From a virus: a stretch of 32,407 nt of DNA. The stretch spans positions 1-32,407 of IMG/VR virus record IMGVR_UViG_3300020472_000098, one strand, 5' to 3'. Shown in pieces: positions 20,657-27,884 of the stretch (within the stretch, counting starts at the first letter, position 1; each line of letters starts with the position of its first letter). A program made the position numbers and the translations under genes. The notes beneath the pieces were generated by a model. The model did no database searches. It was not told where the DNA came from and was given only the letters and a program-made list of their open reading frames with translations.

Positions 20657-21100
20657 TTAAACATTCCAATGTAACTCCACACTATCCAAAGAATTTGGAT
20701 CTTGTTGTATAGAAAATTCTATAAATATAGATAATGTATGACTACCATAATTATCAGTTTCATCCATTGTAACTTTTATATCTTTAACAATAACAAATGG
20801 AAGCCAACTTGTCATCGCGTTCATTATTTCATCTTGTATAGCTATAACAGTATCCTCTGTAAATTGTTCAAATATAAATCTTCGAAGACTAACACCTAAT
20901 TTAGGCTGTAAAAATCTCTCACCCTTCTCCGTTTTTAATAACATACGGATATTATTTTTAATAGCTAATAAAGTAGTTGGTGTAGCTTTAAACCATCCTT
21001 CTGTACCAGTTGATTTATGAAATGGATAATCAATTCCAATAAAAACCTGTTCATCTCTATCTTGTAAATATGGTTTTAATATGTTATTCTTCTGTGCCAT
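20657..21100 (-). CDS. gp25: Baseplate wedge protein gp25 (GPW/gp25 family)
   Basis: The 147 residues fit the compact GPW/gp25 family (T4 gp25 has 132). The hallmark is a helix leading to LLKTEKGERFLQPKLGVSLR (about residues 53-72), followed by FEQFTEDTVIAIQDEI and a closing beta-hairpin (HTLSIFIEFSIQ). In contractile tails this protein sits in the wedge core and contacts gp6 and the first sheath ring. It is encoded directly upstream of gp6 (18-base gap) and starts one base after the stop of the 167-aa gene. The Shine-Dalgarno sequence before its ATG is weak, so re-initiation after the upstream gene is likely. Confidence 0.92.
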   Translation of the reverse strand: MAQKNNILKPYLQDRDEQVFIGIDYPFHKSTGTEGWFKATPTTLLAIKNNIRMLLKTEKGERFLQPKLGVSLRRFIFEQFTEDTVIAIQDEIMNAMTSWLPFVIVKDIKVTMDETDNYGSHTLSIFIEFSIQQDPNSLDSVELHWNV

Positions 21101-21101
21101 T

Positions 21102-21605
21102 TTACATCGCCACTAAAAATTCTTTATGTAATCTTACTTTTGTAAATTTATTCTTTTCTAAACTTGTATCTTGTTTAGGTACTTTAGCTGCTGGTTTACC
21201 TACATACGCGTGTCCAATAGCTATCATCGCACCACCCTGTCCACCAGTTTTCATATAATTAATAGGATGTATTAATACACCCTTTGTTCCCATTGATACA
21301 ACTCCTGTTCCTGGTGCTACTGTTGCACCACCTCCTCCAGATGTAGCAACTCCTATACCAGGTGCTACAGTTGTCGTTACACTTGGTAATACATCCGCTT
21401 GGATGGGCGCGGCTGTTTTGATTTCTTCAAGTTCAACCATAGCCTTTAATTCTGTAATAGTCCAAGTTTGTTTTAATAAAAAGTCAATAATCGCTTTAGC
21501 TTGCATTTGTGATGTCTGTTTTAAACTCTTCATTTGTTGAGCTGTCAAATCAGGACATCCCATTGAAACTTTTATTACTTCCATTAAGTCCGCTTGTAAT
21601 CCCAT
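21102..21605 (-). CDS. Unknown small virion-region protein with VAPGxGV repeat
   Basis: The protein has 167 residues and I do not recognise it. The first 65 residues look helical (DLMEVIKVSMGCPDLTAQQM, IIDFLLKQTWTITELKAMVE). A low-complexity middle follows at about 75-105, with a near-repeat of TVAPGIGVATSG and TVAPGTGVVSMG. The C-terminal part (GVLIHPINYMKTGGQGGAMI, GHAYVGKP) ends in a basic segment. AAGGA precedes the ATG. It lies between a 130-aa unknown protein (2-base gap) and gp25 (1-base gap), so it is translated with baseplate genes. A baseplate accessory or tip protein is plausible but is inference from position. Confidence 0.7.
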   Translation of the reverse strand: MGLQADLMEVIKVSMGCPDLTAQQMKSLKQTSQMQAKAIIDFLLKQTWTITELKAMVELEEIKTAAPIQADVLPSVTTTVAPGIGVATSGGGGATVAPGTGVVSMGTKGVLIHPINYMKTGGQGGAMIAIGHAYVGKPAAKVPKQDTSLEKNKFTKVRLHKEFLVAM

Positions 21606-21607
21606 AA

Positions 21608-22000
21608 TTATTTTCCTTGTTTTTTATCCATAGCTTTCATTACCGCACTATAATCTTTAGTAAGAAAATCAGGTGCTTGTTCTTCTGAAAAGCCCATTGA
21701 GTTAGCTAACTCATTCTTATTACCATTTTTCATACCACTATATTGATTTCCAAGAACTTCACTCATTCTACTTGAATCAAATACTCCACCACCCAATGTA
21801 TCGTCCGCGGCTGTTTCATTTAATATATCGTTAATAACACCATTTTTCGAAAACTTTTTTTCTTTAAAAGTTTTTTTAGGTGTTGGTTGTAAATTTATAT
21901 TAGATTGAGATTTACTTTCATTTATAAAATCTTTAAAAGCTAATTGTAGTTCTTCTCTAACTACTTCTCTAATCATCATTTTCCATTCGGATTTTTTCAT
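21608..22000 (-). CDS. Unknown 130-aa protein beginning MKKSEWKMMIREVVREEL
   Basis: I place the start at the ATG at 22000 because AAGAGG lies seven bases upstream. A longer reading from a TTG at 22048 would overlap the gp5-like gene and lacks such a site. The first 30 residues form an amphipathic basic/acidic helix (EWKMMIREVVREEL), a type of N-terminus I associate with small proteins of T4-like marine phages. The middle is Lys- and Gln-rich and probably disordered; the C-terminal part (FSEEQAPDFLTKDYSAVMKA) is helical. No catalytic motif is visible. It sits between the gp5-like hub gene (14-base gap) and the VAPGxGV-repeat protein in the baseplate block. Function unknown. Confidence 0.7.
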   Translation of the reverse strand: MKKSEWKMMIREVVREELQLAFKDFINESKSQSNINLQPTPKKTFKEKKFSKNGVINDILNETAADDTLGGGVFDSSRMSEVLGNQYSGMKNGNKNELANSMGFSEEQAPDFLTKDYSAVMKAMDKKQGK

Positions 22001-22014
22001 ATTATACCTCTTGT

Positions 22015-23262
22015 TTAGTTTTCTTCTATGTAATGTTTTGAGCTCCAAAACTCTGGTTGAGCTAATTTACTCTTTAAAGAACTTAATTGAGCCATAACAT
22101 CTGGTGTTGGAGTACCTGATACCGTCACATATGGAATAGCAGTTACTTTCATTGTTTCAACAACTCCTATAAGTTCTTCTAAAAATTCTTTTAATTTTGT
22201 ACCTAATACTATGGGCTGTTTTTTCTCCATAGCTTTCTTTCCTAAATAAATATTTTTAGATTCAATAATTGTCTCATTATTTGTGTTAATTGTTAAAGTT
22301 TGTCCAGCTCCAATATGAATATGTTGAAACGCTGATAAAAATATACTTTGTTTCCTACTATCAATCGTCACTTTATCTGATCTAATAAATAGTTGCGGTT
22401 CTTTATATTCGTAATCATAAACATCTTTTCCAATTGGTCTTTCTGATTTAACTTCTTCTGAATCAGATGATAATACATATGGTTTTGGAATTGTTGTTTC
22501 TCCCTCAACTTCAGCGTCCCAGGGGAAATGATGATGTAACTTTCCCTTCTCCAACATAGCTATTATTGAAGAATCACCAATTGTACTTTCTGTTGAATTG
22601 GCTACTGTTGATCTACCATTAGAAATTATAAGATGTGGTGCTATATCTCTACTACCAAGTCTAATACTATTACCATATCTACCTTCTAACATTAAATCAC
22701 CAACACCTAACTCGTTAATACCTTTATTTTCTACACCTTCTGGTGAATCTAACTCTTTATTTATAAATTTTTGTCTTCGTGCTACTGGTAATGGTTTAAA
22801 ATTTCTACTCTGTCCAGACTGCATACCAGCAGATACTTTGGCGAATAATCCTTTTGCAAAAGTACTTGGGTCTTTTATATTAATTGGATCTGGATTAAAA
22901 TTTACATTACCTGTACTATTCAATGGACCTAAAAAATAATTAACCCCAGCGAATGTAGCTAATAATACAGGATCTCCTTTGGCCGGACAATCAGACATTC
23001 CTCTTAATAATGGAAAATATTTGGTAGTTTGTGTTGATTTAAAATTTGGTTTACTCGCACCACTACCCATATGTGATTTAGCAATTATAGCATTAATATC
23101 TCCAGGAGATTGATACGCGGCTGATTCGTGTGATGTTATAACATCCAAAACCTTACCTGGTACAAACTGAAACCACACCTCCATAGGAAATCCCATTGTC
23201 TTACCCAAGAACGAAGTTCTTTTACTTTTAGGTGGATCTATTGTTACAAATTGTGAACCCAT
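22015..23262 (-). CDS. gp5: Baseplate hub/needle protein gp5-like, without a lysozyme domain
   Basis: The protein has 415 residues. The N-terminal part (about 15-130) matches the OB-fold hub domain of gp5/VgrG-type proteins in T4-like marine phages: SFLGKTMGFPMEVWFQFVPG, then YFPLLRGMSDCPAKGDPVLL and GVNYFLGPLN. The later part has the strand-rich repeats of a needle or stalk (GRYGNSIRLGSR, LFIRSDKVTIDSRK, FQHIHIGAGQTLTINTNNET), followed by a helical tail. The lysozyme domain that T4 gp5 carries between hub and needle is not apparent, so cell-wall cleavage must come from elsewhere or is not needed. The ribosome binding site is unusual, a run of five G five bases before the ATG. It lies upstream of gp25 and gp6 in the same block. 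Confidence 0.82.
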   Translation of the reverse strand: MGSQFVTIDPPKSKRTSFLGKTMGFPMEVWFQFVPGKVLDVITSHESAAYQSPGDINAIIAKSHMGSGASKPNFKSTQTTKYFPLLRGMSDCPAKGDPVLLATFAGVNYFLGPLNSTGNVNFNPDPINIKDPSTFAKGLFAKVSAGMQSGQSRNFKPLPVARRQKFINKELDSPEGVENKGINELGVGDLMLEGRYGNSIRLGSRDIAPHLIISNGRSTVANSTESTIGDSSIIAMLEKGKLHHHFPWDAEVEGETTIPKPYVLSSDSEEVKSERPIGKDVYDYEYKEPQLFIRSDKVTIDSRKQSIFLSAFQHIHIGAGQTLTINTNNETIIESKNIYLGKKAMEKKQPIVLGTKLKEFLEELIGVVETMKVTAIPYVTVSGTPTPDVMAQLSSLKSKLAQPEFWSSKHYIEEN

Positions 23263-23273
23263 AATACCCCCGA

Positions 23274-23663
23274 TTAATTATCTATTATTGATTGTTTTTT
23301 TATTAATATTTCATCACTTTTTTTTTGTAAATCTTCTACATCATCTTGAAGCGCGCTGATTAAATCTTCTTTTTCAGCGTCTGATAATAAGAATGATTCG
23401 TCATCAGAACCAGAAGATTTAGCTATTATTCTTTGTATTACTCCAGCTAACTTAACAAGATGCTCATCATTCTTAACCGCCACATCAAATAATTCTTTTA
23501 TTAATGGTGCCACTAAAACCGCGTCATCAAGAGTCTGAATCATTCCGTGAATCTCTTGAATCAGTAAATCTAATTGTAACTTCTTATTCTTCTGATTATC
23601 ATAAATATCTTTAGTCAAATCTTCAAATGTTTTTCCTTTGAATATTTCATCGTTGGACTTCAT
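23274..23663 (-). CDS. Helical 129-aa phage protein, first gene of the virion block
   Basis: The protein has 129 residues, is almost all helical and is acidic. Residues 20-60 (KNKKLQLDLLIQEIHGMIQT) and 100-129 (DLISALQDDVEDLQKKSDEI) look like coiled-coil segments, and an SGSDDES acidic linker lies between them. I cannot assign a family; the pattern recalls small conserved proteins next to tail genes in T4-like marine phages. AGGAG before the ATG is a strong ribosome binding site. It is the first gene after the terminator of the preQ0 operon, so its transcript probably starts in the AT-rich gap at 23664-23732. A baseplate assembly or scaffold role is possible but unproven. Confidence 0.75.
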   Translation of the reverse strand: MKSNDEIFKGKTFEDLTKDIYDNQKNKKLQLDLLIQEIHGMIQTLDDAVLVAPLIKELFDVAVKNDEHLVKLAGVIQRIIAKSSGSDDESFLLSDAEKEDLISALQDDVEDLQKKSDEILIKKQSIIDN

Positions 23664-23732
23664 ATAATACTCCTAATTAGAATGTAACTATTCATATATA
23701 AATATAAGAATTGTAAAAATATATATAAAAAT
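23664..23732 (-). promoter_or_regulatory. AT-rich leader, probable start region of the virion transcript
   Basis: This stretch between the operon terminator and the first virion gene is almost entirely A and T, apart from the AGGAG ribosome binding site at its gene-proximal end. A promoter is expected here because the terminator isolates the block from the upstream operon. I could not find a convincing minus-strand TATAAATA late element or a -35/-10 pair with correct spacing, so the start point is not assigned. Confidence 0.35.
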
Positions 23733-23758
23733 AAAAAACCCACTTGAAGATAAGTGGG
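23733..23758 (-). terminator. Intrinsic terminator after the gp55-like gene
   Basis: The arms CCCACTT (23739-23745) and AAGTGGG (23752-23758) pair perfectly around a six-base loop. Read on the minus strand the hairpin is followed directly by six T (23738-23733) and more T-rich sequence. It begins nine bases after the stop codon of the gp55-like gene, so it closes the preQ0/DNA-modification operon. Confidence 0.9.
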
Positions 23759-23766
23759 CTTAATAT

Positions 23767-24480
23767 TTAAAAGAATTTGTTTATTCTATTCTGGTGGGCT
23801 AATTTACTCGAACTATGTTGTTCATTTAGGAACTTTTTATAGTGTTTTTTAAACTTATTTATAACATTTGTAATATGAGTTGTATGTACATTTGTCATTT
23901 CTCTAATAAGAATATATAAAGCTTTTTTATTATGATTTTCTATTTCATCATTTCTCTTCATAAGTTCCAATACAGCGTACGCTATATCTATATCTCTTTT
24001 TCTTTTAAAGATATTTAATATATTTTCTTCAAAATACAGAATAACTTCACCTAATAATTCTTTAAAATCATCATCACCCAACGCTCCTGTTCTTTGGTTT
24101 TTATACGCAGTTGATATTGGATCGTGTGTTTTATATTTTTTATAATTAGCGTTATTGTGTAATATCAAATAATTTTTAGCTACAATAGAAAAGTAACTAA
24201 AAGCTTTTGAACCTTTTGTGTGATCATATTTATGTAAGTTCATTACCATAAAAGCCACAACTTCGTGTTGAATATCAACAAAACCATAATCAAAATAACT
24301 AAACTTAAATGTGTTTATTATATTTTCAGCTAATTTCATAAAAGCCGTGTGTATTCCTTTCTGATATACTTTACTTCTTTCTTCTTGATCTTTTTCTCTA
24401 TCTAATGAATTATACACGACAATGGCGTCTTGGACATCCATATCGAAATACATATTCTTCTTACTTTTTGGTCTTGGCAT
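23767..24480 (-). CDS. gp55: Late-transcription sigma factor, gp55-like
   Basis: The start is set at the ATG at 24480 (MPRPKSKKNMYF), seven bases after GAGGAG; a longer frame from 24510 lacks such a site. The 237-residue product has a sigma70 region 2-like core at about 72-108: EVVAFMVMNLHKYD followed by GSKAFSYFSIVAKNYLI, the helix that in sigma factors contacts core polymerase and melts the -10 region. Two later helical segments end in a Lys-rich, helix-turn-helix-like part (REMTNVHTTHITNVINKFKK). T4 gp55 is 185 residues, so this one is longer. In T4 it directs late promoters with the sliding clamp. Here it is the last gene before the terminator, overlapping the membrane-protein gene by 20 bases, and the virion genes follow. 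It could instead be another phage sigma-like factor. Confidence 0.78.
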   Translation of the reverse strand: MPRPKSKKNMYFDMDVQDAIVVYNSLDREKDQEERSKVYQKGIHTAFMKLAENIINTFKFSYFDYGFVDIQHEVVAFMVMNLHKYDHTKGSKAFSYFSIVAKNYLILHNNANYKKYKTHDPISTAYKNQRTGALGDDDFKELLGEVILYFEENILNIFKRKRDIDIAYAVLELMKRNDEIENHNKKALYILIREMTNVHTTHITNVINKFKKHYKKFLNEQHSSSKLAHQNRINKFF

Positions 24481-24742
24481 CTTCAGTCTCCTCTGTTTCA
24501 AATATCTCATTTAATAATAGTTGGATATCTTTTAATTGTTTAAAAAAGAATCCTGTTTCATCGTCTGATTCATAATGTCCATTCGCATCAACTTGTTTCA
24601 TTTTTTCTGTTGAGAATTGAATTATTTGTTGGAATTGTGATATCAAGTTTTCATATTGATTTATTCTTCTCAATGAAAAGAATAATAATGTAGATGATAC
24701 TACACTAATCAATATGAATAATATAAAAAATGTCCACCACAT
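24461..24742 (-). CDS. Small membrane-anchored protein (93 aa)
   Basis: The product starts with a single hydrophobic helix (residues about 2-24, MWWTFFILFILISVVSSTLL) followed by a basic turn (SLRRINQ), which suggests an inner-membrane anchor with the rest in the cytoplasm. Residues 28-90 are polar and helical and probably form a coiled coil (ISQFQQIIQFSTEKM, FKQLKDIQLLLNEIFE). AGGAG sits upstream of the ATG, eight bases after the HD gene stop, and its 3' end overlaps the sigma gene by 20 bases. Function unknown. It could be a holin-like or membrane-tethering factor, but nothing in the sequence proves this. Confidence 0.78.
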   Translation of the reverse strand: MWWTFFILFILISVVSSTLLFFSLRRINQYENLISQFQQIIQFSTEKMKQVDANGHYESDDETGFFFKQLKDIQLLLNEIFETEETEDAKTKK

Positions 24743-24750
24743 ATTATCTC

Positions 24751-25491
24751 CTAATTTGCAAACAACTCATCAAATTTATTTTTGAGGTTGTCTACTTGTT
24801 TTTGTTCTTGTTTTGTCTTTGGTACACTTGTATTTACTATTTCTTCATCAGCGTGTTGCCAATCTTCATACTCAATACGAGTTGTAGTCATATCAGCTTG
24901 ATGAAGAATATGTTGCATATTAGACTTTAATTTCTTTTCAGGAGCATATGATTTAAGATATTGAATATTTCCATCATCATACATTCCATCTGTTAATTTA
25001 ATTCCAATAAATTCATTCTGTGTCATTGGTATTCCATATTGACCTAAAATCCAAATACCTCTATCAGGTGGTGTCATAAATTTTAAATCAGGATTATTTG
25101 TATAAATCTTTCCTTGATTCTTTCTATGCCACTCTGATGGATTAGGTATATAATGGTCCTGTTCCAAATCACCAACCTTACCCAAGTCGTGATGTAAAGC
25201 TGCGAAGATTAATTCTTCAACAGTATAATCATCAACATAAGCTCCGTTGTCTTTCCATATTTTATAGAACGCTAAAGAATATTTAACGATGTTTAAAATA
25301 TGTTGAACATAACCACCTGGTGTACAAAGATGAAAATGTTCTTGACCACTAGCTGGTGCGAACATCATTCTATCCTTGAAGTCATTATACATTGATAGAA
25401 GTTTTTCTTTTCGCTCTCCATCAAATGTATTTTCAATAAGTTGTATTAACTTATCCCAATTTTCTTGTATCTGTTCTGGTTTCAATTTCAT
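24751..25491 (-). CDS. HD-domain phosphohydrolase
   Basis: The start is set at 25491 (MKLKPEQIQENW), where GGAG lies upstream and the ATG overlaps the queC stop as TAATG; a longer reading from 25554 would run far into queC. The 246-residue protein has the metal ligands of an HD hydrolase: H64 in GYVQHIL, H101-D102 in ALHHDLGKVGD, and a candidate last Asp at D200 in HQADMTT. HD proteins cleave phosphoester bonds in nucleotides; many phage members act on dNTPs, nucleotides or cyclic nucleotide signals. Because it is locked into the deazaguanine operon, roles in guanine-nucleotide supply or in destroying a host signal are possible. Substrate cannot be read from the sequence. Confidence 0.88.
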   Translation of the reverse strand: MKLKPEQIQENWDKLIQLIENTFDGERKEKLLSMYNDFKDRMMFAPASGQEHFHLCTPGGYVQHILNIVKYSLAFYKIWKDNGAYVDDYTVEELIFAALHHDLGKVGDLEQDHYIPNPSEWHRKNQGKIYTNNPDLKFMTPPDRGIWILGQYGIPMTQNEFIGIKLTDGMYDDGNIQYLKSYAPEKKLKSNMQHILHQADMTTTRIEYEDWQHADEEIVNTSVPKTKQEQKQVDNLKNKFDELFAN

Positions 25492-26279
25492 TATTGAGCT
25501 CCTTGTTGATATTCTTTTTCTAATTGTAAAGCACCCTCTAAAACATTTTCCCAAGTATCAACATACTCGACAGGGTCCTTCCTACCTAATTGATGGAAAG
25601 CTAATATTCTTTCTACATCAGCTCCTGACTTACCACTTGATCTTCCTTGTTCATCAGGGTTATATGATGTATTTGTATTAGCAAAAATTACATTAAAATC
25701 AACTCCATCAAGTTTATTAATTGATTCTTCAGCGTCTTTAAGTATTGTGTATTTATCTCCTTCTAAATACGGAAGATAAAAACTTACTCTGTCACTATCC
25801 CAATTACCGATTTGAAAAGCTTTTTCAATAGCGTCATAAAATTCTGGACGACAATCTGGATAAATAGCGTGATCACCTGAATGAACTCCTAATCCAATAT
25901 TTATTAATTCATTATGTTTATTAGCTAACGATAACGCGTATCCATAAATTACAGACGCGAATATTGCATTCCTATTTGGAACTACGGTAGCTTTCATATT
26001 CTCTTGTTCATAGTGTCCTTCTGGTACTTCTACATCATCAGTTGTTAAAGCCGAATCAAATACTGACATAGCACCTGATATATCTGAAACCATTTGATGT
26101 ACTTTATATCCTTTTGATTTTAGATATTCTACATTTGAATTAGCTCTTGATAATTCAACTCTATGTTTTTGTCCATAATAAAAGGATAAACAATATACTT
26201 CGTATCCTTTCGCTAATAGGTGAACTAACAACCCTGTTGAGTCCATTCCACCTGATAATGATATTACTGCTTTTTTCAT
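25491..26279 (-). CDS. queC: 7-cyano-7-deazaguanine (preQ0) synthase QueC, zinc cysteines absent
   Basis: QueC converts carboxy-deazaguanine to preQ0 with ATP and ammonia. The PP-loop SLSGGMDST (residues 7-15), the FYYGQKHRVE segment and VVPNRNAIF (99-107) are all present, and the length (262) is slightly above the usual 220-230. The C-terminal zinc site is changed: the normal CYN...CGxCxxC pattern reads TSYNPDEQGRSSGKSGADV, so the four cysteines are replaced by S205, S215, S218 and D221. The following ERILAFHQLGRKDPVEY still aligns with the family, so this is not a frameshift. AGGAG precedes the ATG, eight bases after dpdA. It may still make preQ0 through a metal-free fold, or may make a different product such as the amide. 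Confidence 0.93.
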   Translation of the reverse strand: MKKAVISLSGGMDSTGLLVHLLAKGYEVYCLSFYYGQKHRVELSRANSNVEYLKSKGYKVHQMVSDISGAMSVFDSALTTDDVEVPEGHYEQENMKATVVPNRNAIFASVIYGYALSLANKHNELINIGLGVHSGDHAIYPDCRPEFYDAIEKAFQIGNWDSDRVSFYLPYLEGDKYTILKDAEESINKLDGVDFNVIFANTNTSYNPDEQGRSSGKSGADVERILAFHQLGRKDPVEYVDTWENVLEGALQLEKEYQQGAQ

Positions 26280-26287
26280 ATTCTCTC

Positions 26288-27472
26288 CTAAAAAAATGTA
26301 TTTGTTATTTTTTTCACTTCTTGATTCGGATTACTTAATTTCAGATATAAAGGTTCGTATTTTTTATAAACTTCCATAGGTGAATCCGACTTAACCATTT
26401 CGTCAATTGATTTTAATAATTTAAACATATCTACATTTACTATCTGTTCTACTAAACCATCGTGACTATTCATTATTTCTTTTATTCTATCTATACATTC
26501 AACAAGAACATATAAATTATGAATTGACATACTTGTAAAAGCTCCCCTTGTCCAATCATAAATTGTTTGATAAGAGATACAATCTTTTATAAGACTATCG
26601 AATTTTGTTACTTGTGGTAAAGGTAATTCATTATTGAATATATCTTTTTTCTTTGGAAAGTTAACACTTTCAATTGTCATTTTTTTCAAAGAATAATTCA
26701 TATAATAACCACCAAACACAACAGCATAGTCTGGTGATGAACTATCAGTTGTCACTCTCATATTACTACCAACACTATGTAACGATTTTTGTAATTGTTG
26801 TAACATAAAAAAATCTGATACTTTAGCTGTACCAAGTAAATGTAACCATTTATTGTTTTGTTTTAAATGTTCCTTACCATCTAATAAAATCGCGATAGCG
26901 TATAATGTACTACTTAACTTTGAACCTTGAACACCACCAATTGACCAACCTTCAAATTGAAAATCTTTAACTGCGTTATACCAATCTAATGTTCTATTAT
27001 CAAATCCAGCTTGTAATATATTTATAAAGTCAGCTGAACCTTCTTGTCTATGTTTAGCGAAGTACTCAAAATTTTCAGTTGAAAGTTTTAGACACTCATC
27101 ATAATCTTTAAATACCTTACCGCCAGGTGGGATATCTAAATTCATAGCGATATCACAATTGTCTTCTAACCATCTTAAAATAGTTTCTCTTAATTCAGGT
27201 TTCCAAGTTAAGTTACCAGTTTTAATTTGAAATCCACCACTATCACCAACTACTAATACATCATCTCCTAATCCAAAATCTTTACGAGCATTTTTATTTC
27301 TGAAGTTAGCTCCTGCTGATAATAAAAAATAAGGATATCTTAAATCACCCATATCAGAAGAATAGAATCTACAAGGTGTTCCATTTTCAAATTTAAAATT
27401 TTGTTTTAATTCAGGAGCTACTCCTGCTGAAGAGAAACTTGGAAAATATATAAAATCTTTAAAAGAACTCAT
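26288..27472 (-). CDS. dpdA: DpdA-like DNA guanine transglycosylase (TGT family)
   Basis: The start is placed at 27472 (MSSFKDFIYFPSF), eight bases after GGAG, giving 394 residues; it overlaps the upstream gene by 14 bases. TGT-fold motifs are clear: VGDSGGFQI with D77, MNLDIPP with D113, SIGGVQGS (substrate pocket GG), WLHLLGTAK, and TTDSSSP with D243 at the place of the nucleophile. In tRNA TGT a CxCxxC...H site binds zinc; here the matching region reads CISYQT then SIHNL, so only C298 and H318 remain. Because the phage encodes preQ0 synthesis with this enzyme but no QueF or QueA, exchange of guanine in DNA for a 7-deazaguanine, as known for DpdA proteins, is the likeliest role. A tRNA-acting TGT is the alternative. 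Confidence 0.85.
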   Translation of the reverse strand: MSSFKDFIYFPSFSSAGVAPELKQNFKFENGTPCRFYSSDMGDLRYPYFLLSAGANFRNKNARKDFGLGDDVLVVGDSGGFQIKTGNLTWKPELRETILRWLEDNCDIAMNLDIPPGGKVFKDYDECLKLSTENFEYFAKHRQEGSADFINILQAGFDNRTLDWYNAVKDFQFEGWSIGGVQGSKLSSTLYAIAILLDGKEHLKQNNKWLHLLGTAKVSDFFMLQQLQKSLHSVGSNMRVTTDSSSPDYAVVFGGYYMNYSLKKMTIESVNFPKKKDIFNNELPLPQVTKFDSLIKDCISYQTIYDWTRGAFTSMSIHNLYVLVECIDRIKEIMNSHDGLVEQIVNVDMFKLLKSIDEMVKSDSPMEVYKKYEPLYLKLSNPNQEVKKITNTFF

Positions 27473-27884
27473 GCTTTGTCTCCATATTATTTTTAAAATA
27501 TTGTAATTGTTCTCCAATACCTTTTCCCTGTAAAGGAACTGAACAATTGTTTTTTAATAATGGTAATAGATATTCTCTATAATTATTTCCTACATAAAAA
27601 TATAATTCATCATCATTATTAATTTTATTTTTCATTTGTTCATATACCATATTGGACCATTTAATTTTTTCATCTTTTGAAAAATCATTTAATGTCATTT
27701 CATAATTTGTTATTTCATCATTCAAATCTAATAAACCATATTTAGCTGAAAGAATATATATCTTCTTATATTTAGAGGAACAATATCCAAAAGACTTTCT
27801 AAAAAAATCTGATGTATATAAATCCTTGGCTTTGTATTTACCAATTCTTTTTTCCTTAACACAAGATATAAATGCTACATCCAT
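27459..27884 (-). CDS. DUF6884-like protein
   Basis: The 141 residues show the pattern of the DUF6884 type: ISCVKEK near the start, AKDLYTSDFFRK (19-30), IYILSAKYGLLDL (42-54) and TNYEMTLNDF. These proteins are often near 7-deazaguanine DNA-modification genes in phages. The motif order resembles a nucleoside- or base-binding Rossmann-like fold, but the activity is not known to me. The ATG overlaps the folE stop as TAATG and lacks its own Shine-Dalgarno sequence, so it depends on folE translation; its 3' end overlaps dpdA by 14 bases. That tight link supports a role with DpdA, such as target selection or base modification, but this is inference. Confidence 0.75.
   Translation of the reverse strand: MDVAFISCVKEKRIGKYKAKDLYTSDFFRKSFGYCSSKYKKIYILSAKYGLLDLNDEITNYEMTLNDFSKDEKIKWSNMVYEQMKNKINNDDELYFYVGNNYREYLLPLLKNNCSVPLQGKGIGEQLQYFKNNMETKHEFF

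Noticed and set aside
21998-22048. TTG start at 22048 for the 130-aa gene
   Set aside because: It would overlap the gp5-like gene by 34 bases without a good ribosome binding site, while the ATG at 22000 has AAGAGG at proper spacing.
23697-23704. Perfect T4-type late promoter word TATAAATA on the plus strand
   Set aside because: It points away from the virion genes into the 3' end of the sigma gene, with no plus-strand gene to serve; AT-rich sequence makes such a word likely by chance.
25491-26279. queC as a pseudogene
   Set aside because: The frame is intact over its full length, the catalytic motifs are kept and the sequence around the missing cysteines still aligns, so replacement is more likely than decay.
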